From Actinostola sp. cb2023 (Eukaryota; Cnidaria; Anthozoa; Actiniaria; Actinostolidae): a DNA stretch of 64,000 bases. Made by a program: the position numbers and the translations under genes. The stretch is from assembly GCA_033675265.1 (NCBI GenBank), contig JAUJYZ010001494.1, forward strand, positions 214,001 through 278,000, in the 5' to 3' direction. The notes beneath the pieces were generated by a model. That model saw only the letters and a program-made list of their open reading frames with translations, was not told the origin of the DNA and searched no databases. This document shows positions 11,601-20,590 of this stretch, one piece after another. Each line of letters opens with the position of its first letter. The stretch's first letter is position 1.

Positions 11601-13384
11601 CACTAGTCGGTAAAACAGCCAACAAGTCCTTCCCTCGGCAGAGTCGCTCTAGCCCTTCCCGTTGCTCTTTCTGAAGATCATAAACTAATCCGCTGTTCTT
11701 CATTCGTCAAAATCACCTTCGTCCACCATATTTATCACTCTATAAAAATAGATTCAAGCCAAGTCGGAAATTACGACTCTGGAGCAACTTTGTCACAACG
11801 CTCAAACGCCTCTAGTTTTCAAACACAAAACGTTCTAACCATGAGCCATTTTCGGTTAGTTCGACGTTTGTCCTAAGAAATCTGCAAAGCGTCAAAATTG
11901 CTTGTCAACAACGCGCTATAGACCCTATGCAATACTCGATTTCTGTACTTTGCATAAATTTGCAAAAACTGAAAGAATAACGAGTTAAGTAAAGGTAAAG
12001 TAATAGATTGAAAGACCATCGACAGTTTAGTATTTACCCCCAAAAGTGCATTAATAAAAATGAAACCATCATCAAGTAATAAGCGTTTGAAAGGTGCAAA
12101 ATACATGGAAACGAGGCATCTAGGGCCAAAGTCCGGTTTCTGGTACAAATCTATGTAATTTCAAATCACTATAACTTTTCAAGATTGCATAGTACAGCCC
12201 TAAAATTTGGTATGTTCATTATTGAAAACCCTCTCTTCAAAGAGATGGTCAGATATTGCTGTAATATCTTCCCAATAACAAAGGAAATCAGATTTTACGA
12301 TTCTACCAGTATTGCATAGGGTCTATAGGCTTCCACCAATCAGAATTCGTCTCGCGCCGGATCAACCAATGAGAATTTAGCGTCCGTTTGCAGGATGTAA
12401 AATTCGGTAAAATCAAGGGTCTTCGCTGCAGGCCCTCCCTCCCTCTCTCCATTCCCCCTACTTTTCCCCTCCTCTCCTCAGTCCCCTTCCCCTTCCCCCT
12501 CCGATCTCTTCCGATCCCTAATCCCTCTGATCCGTACCCTTTGGGCTGCCACGCAGGCTAAGCAACCATTCCCTCCACCCTTCTCTCCACCCCCCCCCCC
12601 CCCCCCCACCCTTCTCCCCCCCCCCCCCCCCCACCCCTCCCCCCCACCCTTCTCCCCACCCTTCTCCCCCCCCCCCCCCCCCCCCACCCCCACCATGTTA
12701 CCCACCTACATTTGTTTCTTTGATCAAGTCTTTATCTCCATAAACAAATCCAACAGGGGTCAGCCTATTGTCACCTGTGTTCTCCTTGAGTCGCTCTTCA
12801 ACAAGACTAGTTACATCAAGAAAGTTCTCATCCAAACCAAGTCTCTCCACGTGGGGGGTAAGCCCTAGGAGAAGGTTATTCACCCTCTTACTGAACTCTC
12901 GATATTTCGACAAATCCTCTCCATTTACGAGCACCAAATCGGGGCATTTTGTCTTCGCATCGGAAAGTCTCATGAGCTTTGTTAGTCCTCGTTCGCGAGC
13001 CACGTAATTACAAGTGACAACGATGTGCTTCTGTTGAATCCCAAGAGGCTTGTTCTGAAGAGATGGATTCAAGATCATTTCGACTTGAGCATAAAAACAG
13101 TCTGCATCTATGTGGATGATTGTCCTTTGATGTCCTTTTACAGACGATAGGACATCATCTAAAGGCTTTTTGTTCGTACAGCTGCTATTAGCTTCACCAA
13201 AACAGCTAAGAAATGGTTGCATTCGTAGTTTCTTCTTCGCTGGAGATTTAACATCAACGACAACGAGGTCGCCACTGCGACGTTTAGAAGTTCGATTCGC
13301 AGCAGATGAACTCCAGTCTTCTTCATGCTCGTCATCTTTATCTTCTGCTTCGTCATCCAAAGGAAAACCTCTATTATCTTCCAT
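2696..13384 (-). CDS. POLI: DNA polymerase iota (Y-family translesion polymerase)
   Basis: Three coding exons: 13384-12710, 6974-6746 and 3714-2696, giving 640 residues. Introns are GT-AG with matching phases (0, then 1). Exon 1 holds a charged N-terminal extension of about 85 residues and then the Y-family palm and fingers: HIDADCFYAQVE (metal-binding Asp93), CNYVARERGL and LGLDENFLD (Asp185-Glu186). Exon 2 carries the rest of the palm and the thumb, with GISHNKILAKLAG and HKPNQQT. Exon 3 starts with a helix-hairpin-helix segment (GVGSSSAKRL), then the little-finger domain, a PIP-box-like GLRNFF and one ubiquitin-binding motif near the C-terminus (EVFNSLPEEVQREF). Vertebrate POLI is about 715-740 residues and has two such motifs, so this protein is shorter. 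It inserts nucleotides opposite lesions at stalled replication forks. Donor choice at exon 1 (AAT/gtaggt) was set by reading frame. Both introns are packed with repeats. Confidence 0.9.
3781..6534. repeat. 22-bp minisatellite filling POLI intron 2
   Basis: About 2.75 kb of imperfect tandem copies of a 22-bp unit containing ACTTACTGACACCTTACCAA. Some blocks have perfect consecutive units. Many others carry 1-6 bp insertions or deletions that merge or split units. The array occupies almost the whole intron between the last two POLI coding exons and has no reading frame. Confidence 0.95.
6560..6745. repeat. MITE fragment related to 13.65-13.80 kb
   Basis: This stretch beside POLI exon 2 contains GGGCTCCCTGTG, TTGATGGGTTTTCTGTGG and GGGCTAGCTGCCTGTG. 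It matches, in inverted orientation, the block around 13655-13800 upstream of POLI. The shared terminal motif CACAGG-N-(A/G)-CCC marks a repeat family scattered through the window. Confidence 0.55.
7121..8355 (-). mobile_element. 1.2-kb dispersed repeat, copy 1, with decayed protease-like ORF
   Basis: This block is a close copy of 39703-40924. On the minus strand both copies encode remnants of one protein. In this copy the readable parts are SNATLFIVGSIRQGHEQF and SRGRQC, then, after a frameshift, EFSALLC. The glycine-rich stretch ending in Gln-Cys resembles the active-site box of OTU/UL36-like cysteine proteases and the box encoded at 43.16 kb. Stops and frameshifts show it is dead here. It lies inside POLI intron 1. 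Confidence 0.6.
8500..8777. mobile_element. MITE with CAGCTATTTC inverted repeats and TA target duplication
   Basis: A 278-bp element. The left end reads CAGCTATTTCAAAAAACG and the right end is its near-exact inverse, with a further matching stretch (GTTGTCTCGTG) inside. Both sides are flanked by TA. The same terminal sequence bounds the 41018-48364 block, so the two belong to one Tc1/mariner-like family. No coding capacity. Confidence 0.7.
8993..9052. repeat. Small inverted repeat
   Basis: AAGCCGAGAATGAGGACTAG is followed after a short spacer by its inverse, forming a strong hairpin. Neighbouring sequence to 9490 contains further inverted matches (a CTCATACTCATTAATTATT stretch near 9062 and its inverse near 9465), suggesting nested MITE debris in POLI intron 1. 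Confidence 0.5.
9655..10217. mobile_element. 563-bp near-perfect foldback element
   Basis: Two arms of about 270 bp are inverted copies with only scattered mismatches, separated by a loop of roughly 25 bp near 9935. The centre contains AGATATATAATTTCGTCATG and its inverse. No protein is encoded; reading frames inside are accidental. The low divergence between arms points to a recent foldback/MITE insertion or to gene conversion. Confidence 0.8.
10977..12566. mobile_element. Element bounded by ~160-bp inverted repeats, with RecQ-like remnant
   Basis: Sequence at 10977-11130 (GCCTGCGTGGCGGCCCAAAG and the following purine-rich stretch) recurs inverted at 12395-12566. The two arms bracket about 1.25 kb holding helicase remnants. 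The structure looks like a decayed DNA element or an inverted duplication. I could not identify a target duplication. Confidence 0.55.
11500..11700 (-). pseudogene. RecQ-like DEAD-box helicase fragment
   Basis: The minus strand reads EQREGLERLCRGKDLLAVLP in one frame and LVITPLVSIIKHQIMEVEAM in the next. These match the order in RecQ-family helicases of the Q-motif/motif I region and the motif Ia region. The Walker A residues expected after the AVLPT stretch (GxGKS) are missing, and the frame changes at that point, so an internal deletion destroyed the ATP-binding loop. Nothing recognisable remains of the downstream helicase motifs. It sits between inverted repeats inside POLI intron 1, so it probably came in with a transposable element. 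Confidence 0.55.
12583..12686. repeat. Poly-C / CCCCACC tracts
   Basis: Runs of 14-20 cytosines separated by CACCCTTCT-type spacers, only about 25 bp downstream (on the transcript) of the first POLI splice donor. The minus strand, which is the POLI transcript strand, is G-rich and could form G-quadruplexes. Confidence 0.8.
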
Positions 13385-13446
13385 TTCAAAATAAATTCAA
13401 TACTCGTACAGTAAATGAATTCCGACATGGACCGTGAACTCCACTT

Positions 13447-13458
13447 TTTGGCGCGAAA
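13447..13458 (-). promoter_or_regulatory. E2F-like site upstream of POLI
   Basis: TTTGGCGCGAAA, a textbook E2F consensus, lies 63 bp upstream of the POLI start codon. This is in keeping with S-phase control of a DNA polymerase. The function is inferred from the motif only. Confidence 0.5.
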
Positions 13459-13654
13459 GTATTATCCACAGGAAGCCCAAAATTAAACACACGCGAAGAA
13501 GTATTGCATGTACAAAAAAATAAAATATAAACGATCCTAACTTATGAAATGATGAAAACAGATGAATCACAAATTATCATGTACATAAAAACGTTTCCAC
13601 AACAATATATTCAATATACACCCCTGATATGCCTGATATACACATGTACTGCGG

Positions 13655-13860
13655 GACGCACAGGGAGCCCAACATTATACGTTACTCAACACAGGGAACC
13701 CAACATAATACGTATTATATACTATGCGCACGCGCGCGCTCTACCACAGGAAACCCATCAAAAAAGGCGGCAAATATCAACGGTTGGGCTGCCTGTGGTG
13801 GTTGTTGCCACTTTTGGGGTCCACATGTACGTCATCCACAGGTAGCCCGACACTCATTGA
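13655..13860. repeat. Cluster of CACAGG-N-(A/G)-CCC motifs
   Basis: Within about 200 bp there are copies at about 13660, 13690, 13744 and 13840 in one orientation and one at about 13786 in the other. The pair 13744/13786 forms an inverted repeat (CCACAGGAAACCCA and TGGGCTGCCTGTGG). These look like the ends of small nested MITEs. A further copy lies at 13469. Confidence 0.5.
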
Positions 13861-13937
13861 TCCAGTGCGCATACACATGGCCTGGTGCACACATATGTAC
13901 GTACAAGTTCAAAAAATAAGTGAACGTTTTCATCTAC

Positions 13938-14180
13938 ATTGCGAAGATATGAATTTTCAAAAATCGAAATTTTATATGAAAACCTTTGGAAATTACGCTT
14001 GGAGGCAACTCTTGCCTCCAACAAAGGTTTTCATACAAAATTTCGATTTTTGAAAATTCATATCTTCGCAATTTGTGGAGTAATCTTCTCCAAACTTCAC
14101 ATTTTTACTAATTTCAACGAGCTCTTTCCAGCTATGATAATCATTTTTTTGTCCTACAAGTTTTGAAATTACCTGATAAA
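13938..14180. mobile_element. Hairpin MITE, partial copy of the 26.5-kb element
   Basis: Contains the hairpin GGAGGCAACTCTTGCCTCC in the middle of longer inverted arms (TCGAAATTTT and its inverse), followed by the sequence up to GATAAACTCTCAG. Nearly the same sequence occurs at 26537-26902. No coding potential. Confidence 0.65.
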
Positions 14181-14271
14181 CTCTCAGTAGAGTGCAAACC
14201 ATATGTCCGTGAAACAGTACTAATTAATAATTAGTACTAAATAGCACTGATGAAACAATAGAAAACAATAG

Positions 14272-14533
14272 TACGGTGGCCCATAAGGGTCACGGCAAAT
14301 TAAAGAAATCCACGGCACAAGAGAGAGAACTCACGGCACAAGAGAGAGAACCACGGCAAAACAGAGAGAACTCACGGCAAAACAGAGAGAACTCACGGCA
14401 CAACAGAGAGAACTCACGGCACAACAGAGAGAGCCACGGCGCAAGAGTGAGAACTCACGGCATAAGAGAGAGAGAGCCACGGCAAAACAAAGAGAAAGCC
14501 ACGGCGGAAGTGAGTTTTCCACGGCGGAAGTGA
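14272..14533 (+). repeat. Left terminal inverted repeat with ~21-bp subrepeats
   Basis: The arm consists of about eleven degenerate units of around 20 bp, each beginning CACGGC and followed by AAGAGAGAGAACT-like sequence. Such arrays are typical transposase-binding sites. Compared with the right arm, one extra unit is present near 14380. The readable frame across it is a by-product of the repeat. Confidence 0.85.
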
Positions 14534-14588
14534 GAACTCACAACAGGGAGCCCAATCTGTATACAGAGATAATTGGAGCAGGCGAACA

Positions 14589-15764
14589 TTGCAGTCAGCG
14601 GTCTGTTTTTATTACAAGATGGCGGACAACGAAAAATATATTCTAGAGTCGCTGTTTTATAAAGGACACGAGTACAAAGAGATTTGTGAAATCTTGAAAA
14701 TTCAACATGGAATAAATCTTAGCCTTGATCAGCTGAAAAGAAAGCTCAAGTATTATAATTTTCGAAGAAACAAGGTTCAGTTTAATCCCCAGTCTTTAAG
14801 AAATTCAATCATCGAAATACTAGATGGACCTGGGAGTTCTTGGGGCTATCGCAGTGTTTGGCATGCACTACAGCGGAAAGGTATACGAGTACCTAGAAAA
14901 GCAGTAGAGGAAATTGTACGTGAACTAGATCCTGACGGAGTGGAAACAAGGAAAAGACACAAGCTGCGTAGACGCGAGTACATCTGCCCTGGGCCAAATC
15001 AAGTTTGGCATGTAGATGGTTACGATAAGTTGAAGCCCTTTCACTTCCCGATACATGGATGTATCGATGGCTATAGCAGGAAAGTTTTGTGGCTCTTTGT
15101 CACACGGTCCAATAATCTGCCAGACAACATAGCTGCATATTATTTAGATACTGTCCGTGAGCAAGGAGGGTGTCCATTAAAGCTATACACTGATTTGGGG
15201 ACAGAAAATGGCACAATGGCAGGGATTCATTCTTTTTTTAGGGACGATCCTGACAGTCACAAGTATGTTCCATCTCCTCGTAATCAACGTATTGAGGGAT
15301 GGTGGAGTTTTTTCAAGAAACATTGGTCATCTTGGTGGATATCTTTCTTTAAAGATATGGAGTCTGCAGGTGATCTTGACATGCTTGATCCTATACACAA
15401 AGAATGTTTATGGTTTTGCTTTGCAAAAGTACTTCAAAAAGGTCTTGATGAAGTAAAAGATAATTGGAACACTCATTATATAAGAAAATCTAGATTTGAT
15501 ACAATCAGTGGTAGACCAGATGCTTTGTATACTGTACCAGAGTTTCATGGTGGCATCAGTGGTCTTATTGTGCCTGTCCAGAATGCCCATATCAATTATG
15601 CATACTCACACCTTGTGGAAGCCACTGACACTCATGATTATTCAGAGTACCATGAATACTTTCAATATGTTATGGATGAATTACAAGTAACTGCAGCAAA
15701 TGACTGGAAAGGTGCTCTGGATCTTTACAAAACAATCACAAATATGGCTGTAAATGGAATTTGA
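14589..15764 (+). CDS. IS3EU transposase (integrase-like, DDE)
   Basis: A single uninterrupted 391-residue frame. The likely true start is Met11 (ATG at 14619, context ACAAGATGG), since the upstream ten residues look untranslated. Residues 11-125 are basic and helical, with a probable helix-turn-helix (HEYKEICEILK... and WGYRSVWHALQRKGIRVPR, reminiscent of the HTH_21 region of IS3 proteins). The rve catalytic core follows, with Asp143 in VWHVDGYDK, Asp202 in YTDLGTENG and Glu236 in RNQRIEGWW: a DD33E arrangement. The family cuts and pastes the element by a DDE strand-transfer reaction. The frame is intact, so the protein could be active. It is convergent with the HECT gene of the same element. 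Confidence 0.85.
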   Translation: MQSAVCFYYKMADNEKYILESLFYKGHEYKEICEILKIQHGINLSLDQLKRKLKYYNFRRNKVQFNPQSLRNSIIEILDGPGSSWGYRSVWHALQRKGIRVPRKAVEEIVRELDPDGVETRKRHKLRRREYICPGPNQVWHVDGYDKLKPFHFPIHGCIDGYSRKVLWLFVTRSNNLPDNIAAYYLDTVREQGGCPLKLYTDLGTENGTMAGIHSFFRDDPDSHKYVPSPRNQRIEGWWSFFKKHWSSWWISFFKDMESAGDLDMLDPIHKECLWFCFAKVLQKGLDEVKDNWNTHYIRKSRFDTISGRPDALYTVPEFHGGISGLIVPVQNAHINYAYSHLVEATDTHDYSEYHEYFQYVMDELQVTAANDWKGALDLYKTITNMAVNGI

Positions 15765-15849
15765 GCGAATGTTCCATTTCACTTTTCACAAGGTTTTAAT
15801 TGTGAAATTGAAATAGTCAAAAACATGTGTGTAACTTTATTGAACATTT

Positions 15850-16080
15850 CACATTCTCGTATCCAGATCCCTCTCAGTTTGCTAACGGAAAATCGAAGGC
15901 TCTGGTTGCAGACGATACTAGAAGTACCAGAATCTAGGTGAACTCGTATGATATGAACATTCCATACGGATAGGTTATTTGGGATTTTTGATCCAATCAA
16001 ATAAGATTCATTCGTCTCCAACCAGAGCCTTTGATTTTCCATTGGGAAACTGAGAAGGGTCTGGGTACAAGAATGGGGCA
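15850..16080. repeat. Inverted repeat between the two IS3EU genes
   Basis: Arms of about 65 bp (GATCCCTCTCAGTTTGCTAA and its diverged inverse) surround a short loop just downstream of the transposase stop. It may be a secondary MITE insertion or a transcription-end structure separating the convergent genes. The remainder to 16796 is A+T-rich and apparently noncoding. Confidence 0.5.
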
Positions 16081-16795
16081 TTTCAACGTTTTTGCCTAGA
16101 GAAGTTATTTTCCAAGTTATGAACATTTGCAATTTGGATATGCAATTAAAATGACATCACCTTTAGGTATAGATAGCCTCATCCGTAGGCAACTCAATGG
16201 GAAAAAAAAAAAAGTAAAAAGGAGCTAGTCCCCTCTCAGCCACATATCAATTTATTAAAGCTACTGAAAACAATGTTTTCCCTTCAACGATAATAGAGAA
16301 ATATGGACAAGTACAACACACAAACTGACATTTTGTTAGACTTAAAGCTTTAAAATAGATCACAATTTTTTTATTAATAATTCTTTTATTTTAATTAATA
16401 TTAACATTGATAACAGTATGGAATTGTACTTAAAATCACAGTTAGTCAATGCATTGTCAATGACTATTGAATTGATTGTCATGCTTAACATTTTGAACCC
16501 ATTTCAGGGAATAGATTGTAATTAAAAGTACCTTTTTGTATTTTCGTCTTTTGTACCATTTATTGTTTATTCACCATAATCAGTGTTTATATTTAAATTG
16601 TGATGATACAACAATAAAATAACCAACACAGTTCAATTAATTCATATTTGGAACAAATTATAACAGTTATAATATAATATTATATACTATAGAACAGGAA
16701 CAATATATATATGTAAATATTCAGAATTAAAAAAGGCTGAACAGTGTGATGATCTGTGCATCCACTATATTGAGGTTAAACTTGTGAAAACACTC

Positions 16796-19700
16796 TTAGA
16801 CCCTTGAGAATGCCTGCCCCTTGCAAAAAGCTATTGAGAAATTATTTTTAAATTCATCAGCAGTGGACATGTGAGCAACAGGGAAAGTGACTTCTCTACC
16901 ACATGCCCTAACAATCGGGAAACACACGCTGTGCTTTGGTTGCGTTTCTTACAGTCATGATCAAATGTGACGTAAATGGGTATTTTTTTTGTGATGTCTC
17001 GATGTCGCTGCCCAGTTAGCCACCCCATCACTGCAGCTGGGCTCAGATCAGCTTCAGCAAACCTTTCATCACCATCATTGTCGTCATCGTCACCATCATG
17101 ATCAGCATCAGCATTAACAGCTTTCCATGCTAAAGCTTCTCTGTAGGCACTTACTGGTGAATCATCTTCGAGGCTAAATAGCAAGTCTTGGAAATTGTCC
17201 ATGACAGATTCCTCAATGGATCGACGAGTGCTTCCCACATCTGAATACTCAGGCTTAAGCAAAGAGAATAAATAATCTGGATCAACTGGCTGTTGTTGAT
17301 CTGTGATGAACAGATTTTTGCATACTTGTGGGTGCTTTGTGATGATGGTTGCAAAATCATACAGCTCCAATCCTTTTTTCAGTTCTTTAAGCATCAGCTC
17401 CCTTCTGCTTAGTATGCTGACAGTAACAGCAGCAACAATGGATTCTACATGAGCCTCAGTAATGGGCCCCGTGTAGCTATGTTCAAGGATTGTATCTGTG
17501 TTGGCAGCAACATCCTCCCTGATTCCCTCCAATAACTTGAGCTCACTTTCAGTCAAGTGTTTTTGAAGGTCTTCGGTAGTGCTAGTGTAGTTGAGACCTT
17601 CTGCTGACGCCAATGTATCATAAACACAGGGAGCCAAAAAATTGGGTGCTGGGCCTCCCTGGGCCAAGCTTGCTGCAACAATCTCTCCTATTGCTCTATA
17701 GCTAGCAATGTCATTGGTCGAATACACGGGACTCCCGTCTGGGAAAAACTTTTTGGCTATATCAGGAACTGTATATGCAAAAAATTCCCGAGCCAAAGCA
17801 CCGTCGTCGATTCCGTCCTCTCCAATGAACTTAATGCGGCACACATGGACAGGATTGACTTTTTGAGATGCTCTCTGCCATAGTGTGATGGCTCTGTTTA
17901 CTGGCACACCCCTTCTGATAACAATGAACATAGATATTTTGCCATCAGTGACAACCTTTTCTTCAAGCATTTTTACAACACTTGCTTCACTATCTGGTGT
18001 GGAGGGATGAGGAGATGGCTTGGGGATGTTGTCAGAGTGGGGAGGACTATCATCCACACTATACAGTCGATCGAGTTCATCATACAGGAACCATGAATCT
18101 GTGTTTGAGCTTGAAGGACCTGGAGATGTGTTTGCATGACTAGCAAAGCTAGTCTTTTGCTTGGCTGGTGGGGTTGATATTTTGTCTGAGGCATCACTAG
18201 TATCGATGCTCCTCTTGTTTCCTGCTTTAGGAGTGCCACCCTCGTTCTCTTCATCAACATCATTCCTAGTTTCTTCTAAGTCATCCACAGTGCAGAGGTA
18301 CAATGTTATTCGTTTATAGTCTTTTAGCACTGCTTCTTTATACTTTGTTAGAGTAAAAAACTCCTTGGTAGGTCCTGGCAGAAAGAGTGCTTCCTGATTA
18401 TCTTCAAGAATTAAAGCATATTCAGCTCCTTCTACATACAGATTTCTATGAAAATCTTGCCACTTTGATTTTGCATTTTCAAGCAATGTCTTGTAGCAGA
18501 CATCTTTTTTTACTTTAAGGGCTAGCTTTTTTCCTCTCTTCTCTTTGAGTTCCTCTTCATTGGCATCCCACACCTTTAGCCCAATAGATATGATCACTTC
18601 TTCATCCTCTGGTTTCTTAACATCTTTTTTCTTGCCTTTTCCGGTTAATTGTGATTTCGGAGGCCTCCCATCTCTGGTATTCTTGAAAGTGACAAAGGAT
18701 TGTATGGTAGATGACGGTCTACCAAATGGTTTACCCACATTGGGTTGCAAGAGCTCTAGAAATAAATGACAGAAAAATATTAATAAAATTAAAAAAATGG
18801 CTATTGATATTATTGTTCTGCATGTTATACAATAATGTATATGATCATAAAGAAATTGTAATAAATATTTAGATTTTAATGGATAAACCTTGGTTCATCA
18901 TTTTGCCCGGCTTGTAAATAATTAATATGCAGTCAATTAGTCTTAAAATATTACAAATTTTCCAGTATATTGCTTAGAAATGTTGTTAATCTAGTTTAAA
19001 ACTGCCTTCATTTTAAGTGTTTCAAAAAATTTTGGGAAACAAATAGGACCTGAACCATTCTGATCTTGTGGTTTCTTGAAATGAATTTGACCAATTGTTG
19101 ACATGATTTGTTTGTGATTTTGAATTACATTGGCATTTTTAAAAATGGCCGACACTCGTCAAATGCCTGCCTGTTCGGGTGATTATTCAGCATCAAACCC
19201 CCTACCACCAAACTTAAAATGGTTTGGTTGGTTAATGTTACATATTGACTGTAAAGGAATGTGCAACGAAGTCTTTCATTAAAATATTAAGACCAAGGGC
19301 CAATCTACTTTATATCCACCCCTCCCTCCCCCCCCCCAAAAAAAAGCCCCCCCCAAAAAAAAGAGGTCAACCAAGAACAACCCCAAGAAAAAGAAGATTA
19401 AAAGTGCTGACACATTCACCCCCCAAAAAAATTAATTTCTTTGACTCGATCACCCCCTAGAAAATATCAAAAGATCAAAGGCACCGACATGTTTTACATG
19501 TTTAATTGAATGGGGGGTGGGGGGTGGATATAAAATGGAATTGCCCGAGGGATGAAAGACCTCACATCTTGGTTTTAACCTATATATAGGCATTGTTGAT
19601 CGTACAGACGTCTATTGTTTATATCTCCAAAAGCTTTGATTGATTTACATAACCAACACTAAACTCTAAAGAGGCTTGATCGGAGCGAAATATATTTGTC

Positions 19701-19985
19701 GTTTTTACTTTAACTTTATAACTGTAAGCAGAAACTAGAAATGTAATTTTAATTTGCTGTAAAATTACCAATATAATCATCTAAGTAAAGCTGTAATGAA
19801 ATGTTATACTTAAAGCTAAGGATATCAATTATCATTTCGATTCAAGCATGTCAATGGCTGCATTTATCATGACAACAAGATTCAAGAGATTGCACAGTTT
19901 ATACACTACTCTTACCTTTTCCACAACTAGGGCAGAATGCAGCTTTACTATTCTCTACTTCACAACCACAGTTAGAGCAAAACAT
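16796..19985 (-). CDS. Zinc-ribbon/HECT-domain protein of IS3EU (frameshifted)
   Basis: Two exons: 19985-19916 encodes MFCSNCGCEVENSKAAFCPSC, a four-cysteine zinc ribbon. It splices in frame (AAAG/gtaag, tctag/AGCTC) to an exon starting at 18755. The 640-residue exon has a basic linker, a ubiquitin-like or CIDE-N-like segment (EVIISIGLKVWD... to ITLYLCTVDDLEE), a Ser/Asp-rich spacer and a HECT-like domain (RIKFIGEDGIDDGALAREFF). Near 16930-16950 the frame breaks. As written it ends at 16831, but the next frame continues with the conserved HECT C-lobe (KHSVCFPIVRACGREVTFP) to a stop at 16796. The catalytic cysteine region is thus out of frame. HECT proteins of this kind accompany IS3EU elements and resemble G2E3-like E3 ligases. 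Their role in transposition is not established. Confidence 0.75.
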
Positions 19986-20107
19986 GGCTTAAAAACAGTC
20001 TAAACGAGTAACAATTAGAGGTGAGAAGAAACTGACGCCAAACGAGAGCACGTGCAATACACACATACACAGGCAACCCATACATTTCTGAGACTAAGTG
20101 GCGTTTA

Positions 20108-20367
20108 CACTTCCGCCGTGGAAAACTCACTTCCGCCGTGGAAAACTCACTTCCGCCGTGGCTTTCTCTTTGTTTTGCCGTGGCTCTCTCTCTCTTATGC
20201 CGTGAGTTCTCACTCTTGCGCCGTGGCTCTCTCTGTTGTGCCGTGAGTTCTCTCTGTTGTGCCGTGAGTTCTCTCTGTTTTGCCGTGGTTCTCTCTCTTG
20301 TGCCGTGAGTTCTCTCTCTTGTGCCGTGGATTTCTTTAATTTGCCGTGACCCTTATGGGCCACCGTA
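20108..20367 (-). repeat. Right terminal inverted repeat of IS3EU
   Basis: Inverse of the left arm, again built of CACGGC-headed units of around 20 bp. It differs by lacking one internal unit and having one additional GGAAGTGAGTTTTCC-type unit at its inner end, as expected from slippage in arrays after duplication. Confidence 0.85.
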
Positions 20368-20568
20368 CAATAGAGATAACACTATTTAGTAATAGTACTA
20401 TTTCACAGACATATGGTTTGCACTCTAATGCATAGAATCAATTTTAAGATTTTCGTGATGTCATGGTGCCCACCAAGAATTAATGGTATTGCTACCCATA
20501 GCATTTACCGCATAAGGCAATGATTCTAAAATAATAGCATTAAAAAGGGTCAAGGTATTGTGTGGAAT

Positions 20569-20574
20569 TTTATT
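20569..20574 (-). promoter_or_regulatory. Poly(A) signal of RPL27
   Basis: AATAAA on the minus strand 17 bp beyond the RPL27 stop codon. This gives the very short 3' UTR typical of ribosomal protein genes. Confidence 0.6.
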
Positions 20575-20590
20575 TTACAAGATTTGAAGT

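Larger units (their letters stand above)
14272..20367. mobile_element. Complete IS3EU-type DNA transposon
   Basis: A 6096-bp element with terminal inverted repeats of about 260 bp, starting TACGGTGGCCCATAAGGG and ending with its inverse. It is flanked by a perfect 6-bp duplication, CAATAG, at 14266-14271 and 20368-20373. Inside are two convergent genes: an integrase-like DDE transposase (plus) and a zinc-ribbon/HECT protein (minus). From memory of the IS3EU superfamily, 6-bp duplications, an IS3-like integrase and TA-starting ends are expected. It was inserted into an older palindromic element, because 14191-14235 and 20385-20432 are inverted matches. The transposase frame is intact, while the HECT gene carries a frameshift. 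It ends only about 200 bp from RPL27. Confidence 0.85.

Noticed and set aside
14276..14533. 85-codon frame rich in Arg/Glu/Asn, mirrored at 20127-20363
   Set aside because: It lies in the IS3EU terminal repeats and is produced by their ~21-bp subunits.
18545..18769. Plus-strand frame opposite the HECT gene
   Set aside because: Antisense shadow of the real coding exon.
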